From positions 1,714,501 through 1,778,500 of the forward strand of contig NZ_CP031243.1 of the NCBI RefSeq assembly GCF_003352385.1: 64,000 nucleotides of DNA, read 5' to 3'. Positions within the stretch are counted from its first letter, which is position 1; each line of letters begins with the position of its first letter. The stretch is from Haemophilus haemolyticus (GTDB taxonomy: Bacteria > Pseudomonadota > Gammaproteobacteria > Enterobacterales > Pasteurellaceae). The position numbers were made by a program, and so were the translations under genes. Positions 15,602-25,982 of this stretch are shown here, piece after piece. The notes beneath the pieces are model-generated. The model did no database searches and was not told the origin of the DNA. It was given only the letters and a program-made list of their open reading frames with translations.

Positions 15602-16753
15602 ATGTCAGAATTATTGTCTGTGCAATCAGATGCACCAGCTAAAAAAATTAATCTAATGGATTTAACGCGCCAACAAATGCGCGAATTTTTTAAAGAACTC
15701 GGTGAAAAACCATTCCGTGCAGATCAGTTAGTTAAATGGATTTATCATTTTGGCGAAGATAACTTCGACAATATGACAAACATTAATAAAAAATTACGAG
15801 AAAAACTTAAAGCTGTTGCAGAAATTAAAGCCCCAGAAGTTGCCGTTGAACAGCGTTCAACCGATGGCACAATAAAATGGGCAATGCAAGTGGGTGAACA
15901 ACAAGTTGAAACTGTGTATATTCCCGAAGCAGATCGCGCGACGCTTTGTGTATCTTCCCAAGTTGGCTGTGCCTTAGCTTGTACATTCTGTTCAACAGCA
16001 CAACAAGGATTTAATCGCAATTTAACGGTTTCAGAAATTATCGGCCAAGTTTGGAGAGCCTCTAAAATTATTGGCAACTTTGGGGTGACAGGCATTAGAC
16101 CAATTACCAATGTGGTAATGATGGGAATGGGCGAACCCTTGTTAAATGTCGCTAACGTTGTTCCCGCAATGGAAATTATGTTAGATGATTTTGCCTATGG
16201 TTTATCAAAACGTCGTGTAACGTTATCGACTTCTGGCGTTGTGCCGGCACTAGATAATTTGAGCAAAATGATCGATGTGGCTTTGGCTATTTCATTACAT
16301 GCGCCAAACGATGAATTACGTGATGAAATTGTGCCAATCAACAAAAAATATAATATCAAAATGTTGATTGACTCGGTAAATCGTTATTTAAGCGTATCAA
16401 ATGCGAATCACGGCAAAGTGACAATTGAATATGTCATGCTCGATCATGTAAATGATGGCGTAGAACATGCTCATCAACTTGCAGAAGTATTAAAAAATAC
16501 GCCTTGTAAAATTAATTTAATTCCGTGGAATCCGTTCCCAGAAGCACCTTATGCAAAAAGCTCGAATACGCGTATTGACCGCTTCCAAAAAACCTTGATG
16601 GAATATGGCTTTACCGTAATTATTCGTAAAACTCGAGGAGATGACATTGATGCAGCTTGCGGGCAGTTAGCTGGAGATGTTATCGATCGTACTAAACGTA
16701 CGGCAATGAAACGCCAATTTGGACAAAATATTGGGGTGACAGAAGTTAATTAA
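15602..16753 (+). CDS. rlmN: Dual-specificity 23S rRNA/tRNA m2A methyltransferase
   Basis: 383 residues. A radical-SAM enzyme that makes m2A2503 in 23S rRNA and m2A37 in some tRNAs. The [4Fe-4S] motif C-x3-C-x2-C is in [23 protein letters not shown] and the substrate-handling cysteine near the C-terminus (DAACGQL) are present. Earlier in-frame starts exist, but MSELLSVQ has GAGG eight bases upstream and fits the family. It is first in the run rlmN-pilF-rodZ-ispG-hisS-yfgM and is co-controlled by the CRP-S site, so it may be induced with competence. Confidence 0.94.
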   Translation: MSELLSVQSDAPAKKINLMDLTRQQMREFFKELGEKPFRADQLVKWIYHFGEDNFDNMTNINKKLREKLKAVAEIKAPEVAVEQRSTDGTIKWAMQVGEQQVETVYIPEADRATLCVSSQVGCALACTFCSTAQQGFNRNLTVSEIIGQVWRASKIIGNFGVTGIRPITNVVMMGMGEPLLNVANVVPAMEIMLDDFAYGLSKRRVTLSTSGVVPALDNLSKMIDVALAISLHAPNDELRDEIVPINKKYNIKMLIDSVNRYLSVSNANHGKVTIEYVMLDHVNDGVEHAHQLAEVLKNTPCKINLIPWNPFPEAPYAKSSNTRIDRFQKTLMEYGFTVIIRKTRGDDIDAACGQLAGDVIDRTKRTAMKRQFGQNIGVTEVN

Positions 16754-16760
16754 TATTCTA

Positions 16761-16789
16761 GGCATGTGAATTAATCAAGTTCACATGCC
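16761..16789 (+). terminator. Hairpin between rlmN and pilF (possible weak terminator)
   Basis: GGCATGTGAA (16761-16770) pairs perfectly with TTCACATGCC (16780-16789). The following bases (CTATGTTTTCA) are not a clean T-tract, so read-through into pilF is likely. Confidence 0.45.
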
Positions 16790-16853
16790 CTATGTTTTCA
16801 TACAAATTAAAGCATATTAAATATTTCTTCCTGCCCTGTTAAAAGGAGAAAAA

Positions 16854-17396
16854 ATGCAAACAATAAGTAAACAACTCAGTGCGGTTATTTTCCCTTTCAT
16901 TTTTTCTGCTTGCGTTTCCCAATCAACTATTCAAGATTTCAATCAACAATCAGCAGCGAAAGCGCGCGTAGAACTCGCACTCGGTTACCTTCAACAAAAT
17001 AATCCTCAACTCGCTAAAATCAACTTAGATAAAGCACTTCAACACGATAACGATTACTATCTCGTGCATTCAGCACTTGCGCATTATTATCAACAACAAG
17101 GTGAAATCGAGAACGCACATCGTGAATATGAAATAGCTTTAAAACTCAATAATCAACAGGGAGACTTGCATAATAATTTTGGTACATTTTTATGTCGTCA
17201 AAAACAATTTGAACAAGCTCAGCAGCAATTTCAACTCGCACTAAATTCCCCTAATTATTATCATCAAGCAGATACATTTGAAAATATGGCTCTTTGTGCT
17301 TATTCGGCTCAAAAAATGGATATTTATCAACAAGCATTACAAAAATTGCGACAAACTGATAGTAAACGAGCGGAAAAATTTAATACCTTCAAATAA
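16854..17396 (+). CDS. pilF: Type IV pilus biogenesis TPR lipoprotein PilF/PilW
   Basis: 180 residues. Signal with lipobox FSAC (C22) followed by VSQS, then about four tetratricopeptide units (AKINLDKALQHDNDYYLVHS, AHREYEIALKLNNQQGDLHN, FEQAQQQFQLALNSPN). PilF is the outer-membrane lipoprotein pilotin that helps the PilQ secretin assemble, and is needed for type IV pili and DNA uptake. AAAAGGAG precedes the ATG. It sits behind a CRP-S site, in line with a role in transformation, and an imperfect uptake sequence lies in the signal-peptide region. Rd HI0366 equivalent. Confidence 0.9.
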   Translation: MQTISKQLSAVIFPFIFSACVSQSTIQDFNQQSAAKARVELALGYLQQNNPQLAKINLDKALQHDNDYYLVHSALAHYYQQQGEIENAHREYEIALKLNNQQGDLHNNFGTFLCRQKQFEQAQQQFQLALNSPNYYHQADTFENMALCAYSAQKMDIYQQALQKLRQTDSKRAEKFNTFK

Positions 17397-17466
17397 AGCA
17401 TTGCCAAATCAAGCGTTGGACTTTAAAATTTAGCCTTTATTTATCGCATATTATTTGATTGAATTT

Positions 17467-18378
17467 ATGAATCCAACAACTGAGCAAGAACTTTCACCAG
17501 GTGAGATTTTTCGCCAAGCACGTGAAAACTTGAATCTTTCTCTTGAAGACGTCGCCAAAGAAATTGCGCTGCGTCCTTCCATATTACAACAACTTGAAAA
17601 CAACGAATTTATTCAAAAATCTACCCCTACAATCTTTGTAAAAGGTTATGTGCGTAGCTATGCCAAGTTCTTACGCTTACCTGATTCTGTATGGGAAAAT
17701 ATTACATTTGCAGAAAATGATAAAAACGATCTGAGTAAAAATGCTCGTTCAACTCGTGAAGTCAATCAATATTCATCGCATTCTCGTTGGGTCGGGCGTT
17801 TATCTATCATTGTACTTATTTTAGTCCTTGGCATGACTGGACTTTGGTGGTGGCAAAGTTATCAGCAAAATAACCAAGATCGTGATGACTTAGTACAAAG
17901 CTATGTTGCTTCTACCGAAAACAATCAGCCAGCCACAGCTCTTGTGACGACAGAAGAAAGTAATAAAACTGCACCAGAAACAACAGCAGCTGTCTCACAA
18001 CCAGTAGAAATAACAAATAATGTGTTACCAGACATAGCACAAGAAAATGCCGTTCCACAAACAAAAAACGATGAAAAATCAGTTTCAGACACTCAAAGTG
18101 CGGTAGAAAATCCATCAATTTCTCAAGCATCTCCTACTGTAAAAGGAGACTTGATTGTAGAAATCTTAAATAATACGAGCTGGCTCAGCGTAAAAGATAA
18201 AAATCGCCGAGTATTAGCACAAAAAGAGTACAAAAAAGGTGAAGTATTAACTTTTAATGGAGATGAGTTTTCATTAATTGTTGGCGCACCAAGTAATGTG
18301 CGTATCACCTATAAAGGTGAAAATTATCCATTAAAAGTGGATGGCCGCATTGCAAAATTCAAACTTTCACAACCTTAA
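17467..18378 (+). CDS. rodZ: Cytoskeletal protein RodZ
   Basis: 303 residues. N-terminal Cro/CI-type helix-turn-helix (about 10-75: [21 protein letters not shown] and [17 protein letters not shown]), a basic juxtamembrane stretch, one membrane helix ([18 protein letters not shown], about 110-128), a Gln/Thr-rich linker and a C-terminal DUF4115 beta domain ending [17 protein letters not shown]. RodZ links MreB to the murein elongation machine. A TTG at 17455 would add four residues; ATG 17467 gives the family start MNPTTEQ. It directly precedes ispG, as in E. coli. Confidence 0.93.
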   Translation: MNPTTEQELSPGEIFRQARENLNLSLEDVAKEIALRPSILQQLENNEFIQKSTPTIFVKGYVRSYAKFLRLPDSVWENITFAENDKNDLSKNARSTREVNQYSSHSRWVGRLSIIVLILVLGMTGLWWWQSYQQNNQDRDDLVQSYVASTENNQPATALVTTEESNKTAPETTAAVSQPVEITNNVLPDIAQENAVPQTKNDEKSVSDTQSAVENPSISQASPTVKGDLIVEILNNTSWLSVKDKNRRVLAQKEYKKGEVLTFNGDEFSLIVGAPSNVRITYKGENYPLKVDGRIAKFKLSQP

Positions 18379-18389
18379 TAAGGAAAAAG

Positions 18390-19496
18390 ATGTCAGCTTT
18401 TCAACCAAGCATTAAGCGTCGTGAATCGACAAAAATTTATGTAGGAAATGTACCAGTTGGTGGTGATGCGCCAATTGCCGTGCAATCTATGACAAATACT
18501 CGTACCACTGATGTGGAAGCGACAGTTGCTCAAATTAAATCATTAGAACGTGTTGGTGCAGATATCATTCGTGTATCTGTTCCAACAATGGATGCTGCAG
18601 AAGCATTTAAACAAATTAAACAGCAAGTGAATGTCCCTCTCGTAGCAGATATTCATTTCGACTATCGTATTGCACTAAAAGTCGCAGAATATGGAGTGGA
18701 TTGTTTACGTATCAATCCAGGCAATATTGGTCGTGAAGATCGCATCCGTGCCGTTGTTGATTGTGCTCGTGACAAAAATATTCCGATTCGTATCGGCGTA
18801 AACGCAGGCTCTTTAGAAAAAGATCTGCAAGAAAAATACGGCGAGCCAACACCAGAGGCATTATTAGAATCAGCATTACGTCATGTAGAAATTCTAGATC
18901 GTCTTAACTTCGATCAATTTAAAGTGAGTGTAAAAGCCTCTGATGTATTCCTAGCGGTAGAAGCTTATCGTTTACTTGCCAAATCTATCAAGCAGCCATT
19001 ACATTTAGGTATTACTGAGGCGGGTGGCGCACGTGCAGGTGCGGTTAAATCTGCAATAGGTTTAGGTATGTTACTTGCCGAAGGTATTGGTGACACATTA
19101 CGTGTATCATTGGCCGCGGATCCCGTAGAGGAAATTAAAGTAGGTTTTGATATTCTTAAATCTTTACGAATTCGCTCTCGTGGCATTAATTTTATTGCGT
19201 GCCCAACCTGTTCTCGCCAAGAGTTTGATGTAATTGGTACAGTAAATGCATTAGAACAACGCCTTGAAGATATTATTACACCAATGGATGTATCAATTAT
19301 CGGTTGTGTAGTAAATGGTCCAGGCGAAGCACTCGTATCTGATCTAGGGGTAACCGGTGGTAACAAAAAAAGCGGTTATTATCTTAATGGCGAACGTCAA
19401 AAAGAACGCTTCGATAACGAAGATATTGTTAACCAATTAGAAGCAAAAATTCGTGCAAAAGTCGCACAACAAGATCCAAAAAACAGAATTATTTAA
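18390..19496 (+). CDS. ispG: 4-hydroxy-3-methylbut-2-en-1-yl diphosphate synthase
   Basis: 368 residues. A [4Fe-4S] enzyme of the non-mevalonate isoprenoid pathway that converts MEcPP to HMBPP. The TIM-barrel part has [23 protein letters not shown] and [13 protein letters not shown]. The C-terminal cluster domain has C-P-T-C in [14 protein letters not shown] and a third cysteine in [12 protein letters not shown]. It lies 11 bases after rodZ and nine before hisS, in one operon. Its Fe-S cluster depends on the isc genes a few kb away. Confidence 0.96.
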   Translation: MSAFQPSIKRRESTKIYVGNVPVGGDAPIAVQSMTNTRTTDVEATVAQIKSLERVGADIIRVSVPTMDAAEAFKQIKQQVNVPLVADIHFDYRIALKVAEYGVDCLRINPGNIGREDRIRAVVDCARDKNIPIRIGVNAGSLEKDLQEKYGEPTPEALLESALRHVEILDRLNFDQFKVSVKASDVFLAVEAYRLLAKSIKQPLHLGITEAGGARAGAVKSAIGLGMLLAEGIGDTLRVSLAADPVEEIKVGFDILKSLRIRSRGINFIACPTCSRQEFDVIGTVNALEQRLEDIITPMDVSIIGCVVNGPGEALVSDLGVTGGNKKSGYYLNGERQKERFDNEDIVNQLEAKIRAKVAQQDPKNRII

Positions 19497-19505
19497 GGAA
19501 AGCTC

Positions 19506-20777
19506 GTGGCTAAAACTATTCAAGCAATTCGCGGAATGAACGATTGCTCCCCTACTGAATCTCCATTATGGCAATGGATTGAAGCGCAAGTACGCCAGAT
19601 ATTAAACAATTACGGTTATTCCGAAGTGCGTATGCCAGTTGTAGAAAGCACACCATTATTTGCTCGTGCAATCGGTGAAGTAACAGATGTTGTTTCAAAA
19701 GAAATGTACACATTTTGGGATAACGATGAACAATTAACCTTACGCCCTGAAGGCACTGCAGGTTGCGTGCGTGCTGCCATTGAACACGGTTGGATCTATA
19801 ACAATGAACAACGCTTATGGTATATGGGGCCAATGTTCCGTCATGAACGTCCGCAAAAAGGTCGTTACCGTCAATTCCATCAAGCAGGTGTTGAGGTATT
19901 CGGTATTGCGAATCCAGAAATCGATGCTGAATTAATCATGCTTACCTACCGTTTATGGAAAGCATTAGGTATTGATCAACATGTCACACTTCAACTTAAC
20001 TCAATTGGTTCTTTAGAAGCACGCGCAAATTATCGTTCTGCTTTGGTTGGATTCTTAGAAAACCATCAAGATTTAATGAGCGATGAAGAAAAAGACCGTT
20101 TAGTAAAAAATCCGCTTCGTATTTTGGACACAAAAAATCCAGAATTACAAAAAGTATTAGATAACGCGCCAAAATTACTTGATTATCTAGATGACGAAAG
20201 CCGTGAGCATTTTGAACAATTATGTTCATTATTAGATGCAGTGGGTATTCAATATGAAATTAATCCTAAACTCGTGCGTGGTTTAGATTATTACAACAAA
20301 ACTGTATTTGAATGGGTAACCTCAGCTCTTGGTGCACAAGGTACGGTATGTGGCGGCGGTCGTTATGACGGTTTAGTGGAACAACTTGGTGGACACGCAA
20401 CACCAAGCATCGGATTTGCGATGGGGTTAGAACGTTTAGTCTTGTTGGTACAAGAAGTGAACCCAAATATTCCGGTGAAAAGTGCGGTGGATATTTATGT
20501 TGTTTATCAAGGTGAAGGCGCAACATTAGCCGCTTTTGAATTATCGGAAAAAGTACGCTCAGAATTACCGCACTTAAATACTATGTTGCACTGCTCTGGC
20601 GGTAATTTCAAAAAACAATTTAAACGTGCAGATAAATCTGGTGCAACATTGGCATTAGTTATCGGCGAAAGCGAAGTACAAAATAAACAAGTCGTTGTCA
20701 AACACTTACAAGGTGGTGCAGATCAGCAAACCTTAGATTTAGTGAATGTAATCGACTATATTCAAACTCAATTTTAA
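19506..20777 (+). CDS. hisS: Histidyl-tRNA synthetase
   Basis: 423 residues, class II aminoacyl-tRNA synthetase charging tRNA-His. Motif 1 follows [21 protein letters not shown]; motif 2 is [24 protein letters not shown]; the histidine-specific blocks [15 protein letters not shown] and GGGRYDGL and motif 3 [12 protein letters not shown] are intact; a C-terminal anticodon-binding domain covers about 325-423. The start is GTG at 19506, nine bases after ispG, with AAGGAAAG upstream. Two opposed uptake sequences lie in the 3' third. Confidence 0.96.
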   Translation: MAKTIQAIRGMNDCSPTESPLWQWIEAQVRQILNNYGYSEVRMPVVESTPLFARAIGEVTDVVSKEMYTFWDNDEQLTLRPEGTAGCVRAAIEHGWIYNNEQRLWYMGPMFRHERPQKGRYRQFHQAGVEVFGIANPEIDAELIMLTYRLWKALGIDQHVTLQLNSIGSLEARANYRSALVGFLENHQDLMSDEEKDRLVKNPLRILDTKNPELQKVLDNAPKLLDYLDDESREHFEQLCSLLDAVGIQYEINPKLVRGLDYYNKTVFEWVTSALGAQGTVCGGGRYDGLVEQLGGHATPSIGFAMGLERLVLLVQEVNPNIPVKSAVDIYVVYQGEGATLAAFELSEKVRSELPHLNTMLHCSGGNFKKQFKRADKSGATLALVIGESEVQNKQVVVKHLQGGADQQTLDLVNVIDYIQTQF

Positions 20778-20794
20778 TTTAAAAGGGGAAAAAC

Positions 20795-21409
20795 ATGGCT
20801 TATTCCATTGAAGAAGAACAAGAGATTAACCAGTTGAAAGACTGGTGGAAAGAAAATGGCAAAACAATTATTGTCGCTTTTATCTTAGGGGTTGGTGGTA
20901 TGTTTGGATGGCGTTATTGGCAAGCCCACCAAGCAGAACAAATCGCTCAAGCTTCTGCTCAGTATGATGCGTTAATCTATTCCGCACAACAAGATGAACA
21001 AGCTAAAAAAGCAAATATAGAACAATTTGTGCAAGCTAACAGCAAAACGGCATACGCTGTCTTTGCTTTGTTAGATGAAGCGAAAAAAGCGACTGAAAAA
21101 CAAGATTTTGCAGCAGCAGAAGCAAACTTAAATCAAGCATTAACCCAATCTCAAGATGAAGTATTAACATCTATTATTGCATTACGTCTCAGTGCAGTAC
21201 AATTTCAATTGGGTCAATTAGACAATGCTTTAACCACCTTAAACCAAGTGAAAGGCGAAAGCTTTAATGCTCGTAAAGCGATTTTAACTGGCAACATCCA
21301 AGTCGCGAAAGGAGATAAAGTTGAGGCTAAAAACAGCTTTGAACAAGCACAACAAAGTGGTAGCCAATTAGAACAACAAATGGCAAAAATGAAATTAAAC
21401 AATCTTTAA
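20795..21409 (+). CDS. yfgM: YfgM family ancillary SecYEG translocon subunit
   Basis: 204 residues. A cytosolic N-terminal segment (MAYSIEEEQEINQLKDWWKENG), one membrane helix (KTIIVAFILGVGGMFGWRYW, about 24-43) and a periplasmic TPR-like domain of Ala/Gln-rich helices. E. coli YfgM binds PpiD beside the Sec translocon and also influences the Rcs response. Same operon order (rodZ-ispG-hisS-yfgM) as E. coli, with AAAAGGGG before the ATG. It is the last gene of the run and is followed by a terminator. Confidence 0.9.
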   Translation: MAYSIEEEQEINQLKDWWKENGKTIIVAFILGVGGMFGWRYWQAHQAEQIAQASAQYDALIYSAQQDEQAKKANIEQFVQANSKTAYAVFALLDEAKKATEKQDFAAAEANLNQALTQSQDEVLTSIIALRLSAVQFQLGQLDNALTTLNQVKGESFNARKAILTGNIQVAKGDKVEAKNSFEQAQQSGSQLEQQMAKMKLNNL

Positions 21410-21414
21410 AAAAT

Positions 21415-21444
21415 AATACCCGCATCAAAGTGCGGGTATTTTTT
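21415..21444. terminator. Bidirectional terminator between yfgM and iscX
   Basis: AATACCCGCA (21415-21424) pairs perfectly with TGCGGGTATT (21431-21440), then TTTT. The right arm contains a one-base variant of the uptake core (AAGTGCGGG). Confidence 0.85.
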
Positions 21445-21459
21445 CAATCAAATTTCTGA

Positions 21460-21654
21460 TTATTCAAATTCATCTAACCATTTTAATAAAATAGCCTCAA
21501 GAATTGATTCATTTGATTTATTAGGATTGTCATCAAAATCCTCAAGTTCACAAATCCATTTATGTAAATCAGTAAAACGAACTGTTTTTGGATCTAAATC
21601 TGGATTACGATCGTAAAGTTCTTCTGCAATTAATTGTGCATCAGTCCATTTCAT
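21460..21654 (-). CDS. iscX: Fe-S assembly protein IscX
   Basis: 64 acidic residues, the usual size. [44 protein letters not shown] matches the IscX (YfhJ) signature. IscX binds IscS and iron and modulates cluster assembly. The ATG overlaps the fdx stop by one base (TAATG), as expected for the last gene of an isc operon. Confidence 0.95.
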   Translation of the reverse strand: MKWTDAQLIAEELYDRNPDLDPKTVRFTDLHKWICELEDFDDNPNKSNESILEAILLKWLDEFE

Positions 21655-21995
21655 TAGTGAGCCGCCTCATTGGCATGGTTAATGTTATATTTAGGAATTT
21701 CTACTACAAGATCTTCGTCTCCCACTACACATTGGCAAGATAAACGACTATCCATTTCTAATCCCCAAGCTTTATCCAGCATATCTTCTTCTTGGTCACT
21801 CGTTTCATTTAGAGAGTCAAAACCTTCACGGATAATGACATGGCAGGTTGTACAAGCACAGGAGCCATCACAAGCATGATGGATTTCTACTCCAGCATTG
21901 TGAGCAACTTCTAATAAATTATCACCTGCAGCGGCATCAACAACCATACCTTCGGGACAAAATTCTTCATTAGGTAAAAAAATCACTTTTGGCAT
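21654..21995 (-). CDS. fdx: [2Fe-2S] ferredoxin of the isc operon
   Basis: 113 residues. The four cluster ligands are in [20 protein letters not shown] (C-x5-C-x2-C) and the later SRLSCQC. It is an adrenodoxin-like ferredoxin donating electrons to IscS/IscU-bound cluster assembly. An in-frame start at 22049 would add 18 residues; [12 protein letters not shown] with GAGGAAAG upstream is the family start. It follows hscA by 40 bases containing an uptake sequence. Confidence 0.95.
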   Translation of the reverse strand: MPKVIFLPNEEFCPEGMVVDAAAGDNLLEVAHNAGVEIHHACDGSCACTTCHVIIREGFDSLNETSDQEEDMLDKAWGLEMDSRLSCQCVVGDEDLVVEIPKYNINHANEAAH

Positions 21996-22035
21996 AACAC
22001 TTTCCTCAAAATTATTTAATAATCTGACCGCACTT

Positions 22036-23895
22036 TTACGGTTTTTCAATATCTGACAAATTTTTGCCAGTCAAAGCTTTATTAATCGATGCATTCATTC
22101 GACGTGCTGCAAATTCTTGGGTAGCAATATCCAAGGCTTTAATTCCTTGCGCGATTGCATCACGATCTGAACCTTGTTTTACATCCATTAATTGTTTTAA
22201 CACACTTTCAATATGATGAAATTCTTCTGTGCTCAGCAATTCAGCTCCATCAGCTTGTAACGCAACAATCACGCTTTCAATTACACGCTCCGCTTCTACT
22301 CGTTGCTCAGCTAATTCGCGAGCTTGTAAATCCTCTTGCGCATTATCAAAAGAAGATTTAATCATTTCTGTCACTTCTTCATCTGTTAAACCATAGGACG
22401 GTTTAATTTGAATTGATGCCTGCACTTTCGTCGATTTTTCCATTGCAGTCACACTTAATAAACCATCTGCATCGACTTGATAAGTCACTCGAATATGAGC
22501 TGCACCAGCAGCCATTGCTGGAATACCTCGTAGAGTAAAACGCCCTAAAGAGCGACAATCATCTACCAGCTCACGTTCACCTTGTACGACGTGAACGGTC
22601 ATTGCTGTTTGGCCATCTTTGAAAGTAGTAAACTCTTGTGCACGAGCCACAGGAATTGTTGTGTTACGTGGAATAATTTTTTCCACTAATCCCCCCATGG
22701 TCTCTATGCCTAAAGAAAGCGGCACGACATCGAGCAACAACATATCAGAGTCAGTTTTATTACCGACTAAAATATCCGCTTGAATTGCGGCACCAAGTGC
22801 TACAACTTTATCTGGATCAATGGAAGTGAGTGGTGTTTTACCAAAAAACTCTCCAACTTGCTCTCGTACGTATGGCACTCGAGTTGAACCACCAACCATC
22901 ACCACAGCTTGCACTTCTTCAGATTCAACGTTGGCATCTTTCAAAGCTCGGCGACAAGTTAACAATGAACGTTTTACCAGCGAATGAATCAACGCATTAA
23001 ATTGTTCTCGTGAAATTTCTACTGAAAAATTCTGCCAAGAAATCACCGCACTTTTATCAGTACTTAAAGCAATTTTGGCTTTACTTGCAAGGGTTATCAG
23101 TTCGCGCTGTTGATTTGGGGTTTGTGGTTTTAGTTGGGTTTGTTCAACGACCCAATCTGCAATTAAATGATCAAAATCATCACCACCTAGCGCAGTATCG
23201 CCCCCTGTTGCCAGAACTTCAAATACACCTTTTGATAAGCGTAAAATTGAAATATCAAATGTACCGCCACCTAAATCATAAACTGCAATAATGCCTTCCT
23301 GTCCGCAATCCAATCCATACGCGACTGCGGCAGCAGTGGGTTCATTCAATAAACGTAATACATTTAGCCCAGCTAAACGCGCAGCATCCTTCGTACTTTG
23401 ACGTTGAGCATCATCGAAATAAGCAGGAACCGTAATCACAACCCCCGAAAGCTCGCCACCAAGGCGTTGTTCTGCAATATGATTTAAATGCGATAAAATA
23501 TCTGAGGATACTTCAATTGGACTTTTTGGCCCCTGTGCCGTAACAATTAAAGGTAATCCATTTTCGCTCGCCACAAATTCATAAGGCAAACTAGGATAAC
23601 GAGACTGAACATCAGCAAGGCTACGACCAATTAGGCGTTTTACCGAAATTATCGTATTTTTTGGATCAAGTGAGGCTTGTTCAAAGGCTTCTAAACCAAC
23701 TTTCTTCTCTTCAACGTCATAATGAACGACCGATGGAACAAGACTACGCTCTTGTTCATCATTAAGAATCATGGATTGCCCACTGCGCACGGATGCAACC
23801 AAAGAATTGGTTGTTCCCAAATCAATCCCAACGGCTAAACGATGTTGATGCGGTGCAACGGCTTGTCCTGGTTCTGCAATTTGTAATAATGCCAT
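22036..23895 (-). CDS. hscA: Hsp70-type chaperone HscA
   Basis: 619 residues. Hsp70 nucleotide-binding domain with [12 protein letters not shown] near residue 24, [16 protein letters not shown] and [15 protein letters not shown], then a substrate-binding domain from about 390. HscA, with its J-protein HscB, releases clusters from IscU by recognising the LPPVK loop, which is intact in the IscU here. It is separated from hscB by the DUF2625 gene. An uptake sequence lies at 23045-23053. Confidence 0.96.
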   Translation of the reverse strand: MALLQIAEPGQAVAPHQHRLAVGIDLGTTNSLVASVRSGQSMILNDEQERSLVPSVVHYDVEEKKVGLEAFEQASLDPKNTIISVKRLIGRSLADVQSRYPSLPYEFVASENGLPLIVTAQGPKSPIEVSSDILSHLNHIAEQRLGGELSGVVITVPAYFDDAQRQSTKDAARLAGLNVLRLLNEPTAAAVAYGLDCGQEGIIAVYDLGGGTFDISILRLSKGVFEVLATGGDTALGGDDFDHLIADWVVEQTQLKPQTPNQQRELITLASKAKIALSTDKSAVISWQNFSVEISREQFNALIHSLVKRSLLTCRRALKDANVESEEVQAVVMVGGSTRVPYVREQVGEFFGKTPLTSIDPDKVVALGAAIQADILVGNKTDSDMLLLDVVPLSLGIETMGGLVEKIIPRNTTIPVARAQEFTTFKDGQTAMTVHVVQGERELVDDCRSLGRFTLRGIPAMAAGAAHIRVTYQVDADGLLSVTAMEKSTKVQASIQIKPSYGLTDEEVTEMIKSSFDNAQEDLQARELAEQRVEAERVIESVIVALQADGAELLSTEEFHHIESVLKQLMDVKQGSDRDAIAQGIKALDIATQEFAARRMNASINKALTGKNLSDIEKP

Positions 23896-23913
23896 ATACT
23901 ATTTTTCTACTGG

Positions 23914-24600
23914 TTATGCGACGGAATACGCCAAATCAAATTTATTTTTTTCTGCAAAGCTTGCTTGGTAATGTGTTTCAATATTGACTTCGTGTTTTTG
24001 ACGTTCATCAATCGCTATTTTTCTCTCTTCGCTTAAGTCAGGCGAGAATATAAAAATTTGATTACCATCCAATTGTTTTACATCATCTTGCCAATTTTGC
24101 CAAAATAGACCTTGATAAAAAGCCTCTAAATCACCATTCAATGCCCAAGCTAAAAATTCTGTATAAGTAAAATTTAAATTATGCCAAGTGAGATCTTTTG
24201 GTGAAAAGTAATAAATTTTGCCAAGGTTATCGCCTAACGAACCACCATTTAATGCAAAGTAACCGCCTATCACATCATCTGCAACCAATAAATATTTTGG
24301 TTTTTCACCAGACTCACTAAAAGACTTACTAAAATTCCAATCCATCAATCCACGCGGTAATTTAAAACTTCCTGAACCTAAAATACGCAACCAACCATGA
24401 TGAATTAAAATTCCACCTGTTTCATAAATCACTGCCCCCATTGGTGATGATGTTGGCATTTGCATGGTAAAAAGTTCACGTTCTGCACTTGATTGATCTT
24501 TTTTAATGACATAACAATGATTACGTGCACTTTCAATCCATTGGGAAAGTATAGGCCAAGCAGAATTTTCTGGAGAGATTAGTTGTTCGAGAGTTTGCAT
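23914..24600 (-). CDS. DUF2625-family protein inside the isc operon
   Basis: 228 residues. Recognised blocks: SSAERELFTMQMPTSSPMGA, GGILIHHGWLRILGSGS, RGLMDWN, YLLVADDVIGGYFALNGGS and IYYFSPKDLTWHNLNFTYTEF. These are the DUF2625 pattern. There are no cysteine clusters or enzyme motifs. The family is poorly studied; the fold looks like the SUKH-type proteins that bind diverse partners, but I cannot confirm that. It lies between hscB and hscA, 18 bases before hscA and 30 after hscB, so it is co-transcribed with the iron-sulfur genes. The same insertion is present in Rd (HI0374) from memory. Confidence 0.75.
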   Translation of the reverse strand: MQTLEQLISPENSAWPILSQWIESARNHCYVIKKDQSSAERELFTMQMPTSSPMGAVIYETGGILIHHGWLRILGSGSFKLPRGLMDWNFSKSFSESGEKPKYLLVADDVIGGYFALNGGSLGDNLGKIYYFSPKDLTWHNLNFTYTEFLAWALNGDLEAFYQGLFWQNWQDDVKQLDGNQIFIFSPDLSEERKIAIDERQKHEVNIETHYQASFAEKNKFDLAYSVA

Positions 24601-24630
24601 AATATCAAGGGATATTGAGATATAGATCTA

Positions 24631-25152
24631 TTACAGTTCAACAAGGCGTTCTTCTACACGTTCAATTTCTTCAGAAAGCTTACGAGTAAAACGTAATTTA
24701 TCACACTGTTGAGATGCTTTCGTCCATTGTTGGGATTTCAGACTCTCCGAAAGTGCGGTTAATAATGACTGAGTTTCTTGTTTAATTTCTTTTGCAAAAG
24801 CGTTTAATGCTTCTTCATCTTTCTGATGTTCAAGTTCTTCTAATTGTTCTCGCCACTGTAACTGTTGCATTAAAAACGCCACATCTTGCGTACTTTTTTG
24901 TTCAAGATCTATCTGTTCACCAGTATTAAGCGCAATGATAGCTTCTGCTCGCAAAATTGGGTCTTTTAACGTTTTTAAGGCATCATTCACTTCGGTAGAT
25001 TTTTGCATCGCAACGCGTTGTTCTAACGCACTGCTTGATACAAAATTATCTGGATGCAGCGCCTTTTGTAATTCTAAATAACGTATATTTAGCGCCTTCT
25101 CATCTAACTGAAAATCAACGGGTAAATCAAAAATTTGAAAAGGATTTAACAT
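24631..25152 (-). CDS. hscB: J-domain co-chaperone HscB
   Basis: 173 residues. N-terminal J domain with LEL-QKALHPDNFVSSS, whose HPD triad near residues 34-36 activates the HscA ATPase; the C-terminal three-helix bundle (about 90-173) binds IscU. It lies 12 bases downstream of iscA. Ends VEERLVEL. An uptake sequence lies at 24751-24759. Confidence 0.95.
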   Translation of the reverse strand: MLNPFQIFDLPVDFQLDEKALNIRYLELQKALHPDNFVSSSALEQRVAMQKSTEVNDALKTLKDPILRAEAIIALNTGEQIDLEQKSTQDVAFLMQQLQWREQLEELEHQKDEEALNAFAKEIKQETQSLLTALSESLKSQQWTKASQQCDKLRFTRKLSEEIERVEERLVEL

Positions 25153-25164
25153 TAGATTATTACC

Positions 25165-25488
25165 TTAAACATGGAAACTTTCGCCACAGCCACAAGATTC
25201 TTTTACATTTGGATTATTGTATTTAAAGCCTTCATTCAAGCCTTCTTTCACATAATCCAATTCAATACCATTGAGATAAACTAAGCTTTTTGGATCAACA
25301 ATAATATTCACACCGTGCTGTTCAAAAACTTGATCTTCTTCATTTAAGACATCAACAAACTCAAGCACATAAGCTAAGCCAGAACAGCCTGATGTTTTCA
25401 CACCTAAACGTAGACCAATACCTTTACCACGATTATCCAAAAAAGCTTTCACTCGTTGAGCGGCTTTTTCTGTTAATGTAATACTCAT
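25165..25488 (-). CDS. iscA: A-type Fe-S carrier IscA
   Basis: 107 residues. The three conserved cysteines are present: [16 protein letters not shown] (C35) and the C-terminal [10 protein letters not shown] (C99, C101). It delivers [2Fe-2S] or [4Fe-4S] clusters to apo-proteins. It is preceded by a perfect inverted uptake-sequence hairpin separating it from iscU. AGTGGTTTTGGGGGAT gives the ribosome site. Confidence 0.96.
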   Translation of the reverse strand: MSITLTEKAAQRVKAFLDNRGKGIGLRLGVKTSGCSGLAYVLEFVDVLNEEDQVFEQHGVNIIVDPKSLVYLNGIELDYVKEGLNEGFKYNNPNVKESCGCGESFHV

Positions 25489-25505
25489 ATATCCCCCAAA
25501 ACCAC

Positions 25506-25537
25506 TAAAAGTGCGGTCAAAACCGACCGCACTTTTT
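25506..25537. terminator. Uptake-sequence hairpin between iscU and iscA (possible attenuator)
   Basis: AAAAGTGCGGTC (25507-25518) pairs with GACCGCACTTTT (25525-25536) around AAAACC: a perfect 12-bp stem. In the direction of isc transcription it is followed by AGTGG after only four T, so it may lower iscA and downstream levels relative to iscSU rather than end transcription. Confidence 0.6.
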
Positions 25538-25541
25538 CATA

Positions 25542-25925
25542 TTATTCGCCTTTTTTGGATTTATAATCAGCAATTGCCGCTTTAATTGCATCTTCTGCTA
25601 AAATAGAACAGTGTACTTTCACTGGTGGCAATTCTAACTCTTCTGCAATTTGGCTATTTTTGATAGCGCCTGCTTCTTCTAAGGATTTACCTTTCACCCA
25701 CTCGGTAATTAATGAGCTAGATGCAATAGCAGAACCACAACCATAAGTCTTGAATTTTGCATCTTCAATAATGCCGTTATCATTTACTTTAATTTGTAAC
25801 TGCATTACATCTCCACAAGCTGGCGCCCCCACCATGCCAGTACCAACATTGCTATCTTTTTTATCCATAGAACCCACATTGCGCGGATTTTCATAATGAT
25901 CGATTACTTTTTCGCTATAAGCCAT
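25542..25925 (-). CDS. iscU: Fe-S scaffold IscU
   Basis: 127 residues. Conserved ligands: C37 in GAPACGDVM, C63 in YGCGSAIAS and C106 in VHCSILAEDAI, plus the LPPVK chaperone-recognition loop directly before C106. It accepts persulfide sulfur from IscS and builds [2Fe-2S]. It lies 57 bases after iscS in the usual order iscR-S-U-A. Confidence 0.97.
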   Translation of the reverse strand: MAYSEKVIDHYENPRNVGSMDKKDSNVGTGMVGAPACGDVMQLQIKVNDNGIIEDAKFKTYGCGSAIASSSLITEWVKGKSLEEAGAIKNSQIAEELELPPVKVHCSILAEDAIKAAIADYKSKKGE

Positions 25926-25982
25926 TTTAACTTTCCTTTTTTAAATCCTTGAGAAACGCCATTTAATAATAGCAGTTAAATC

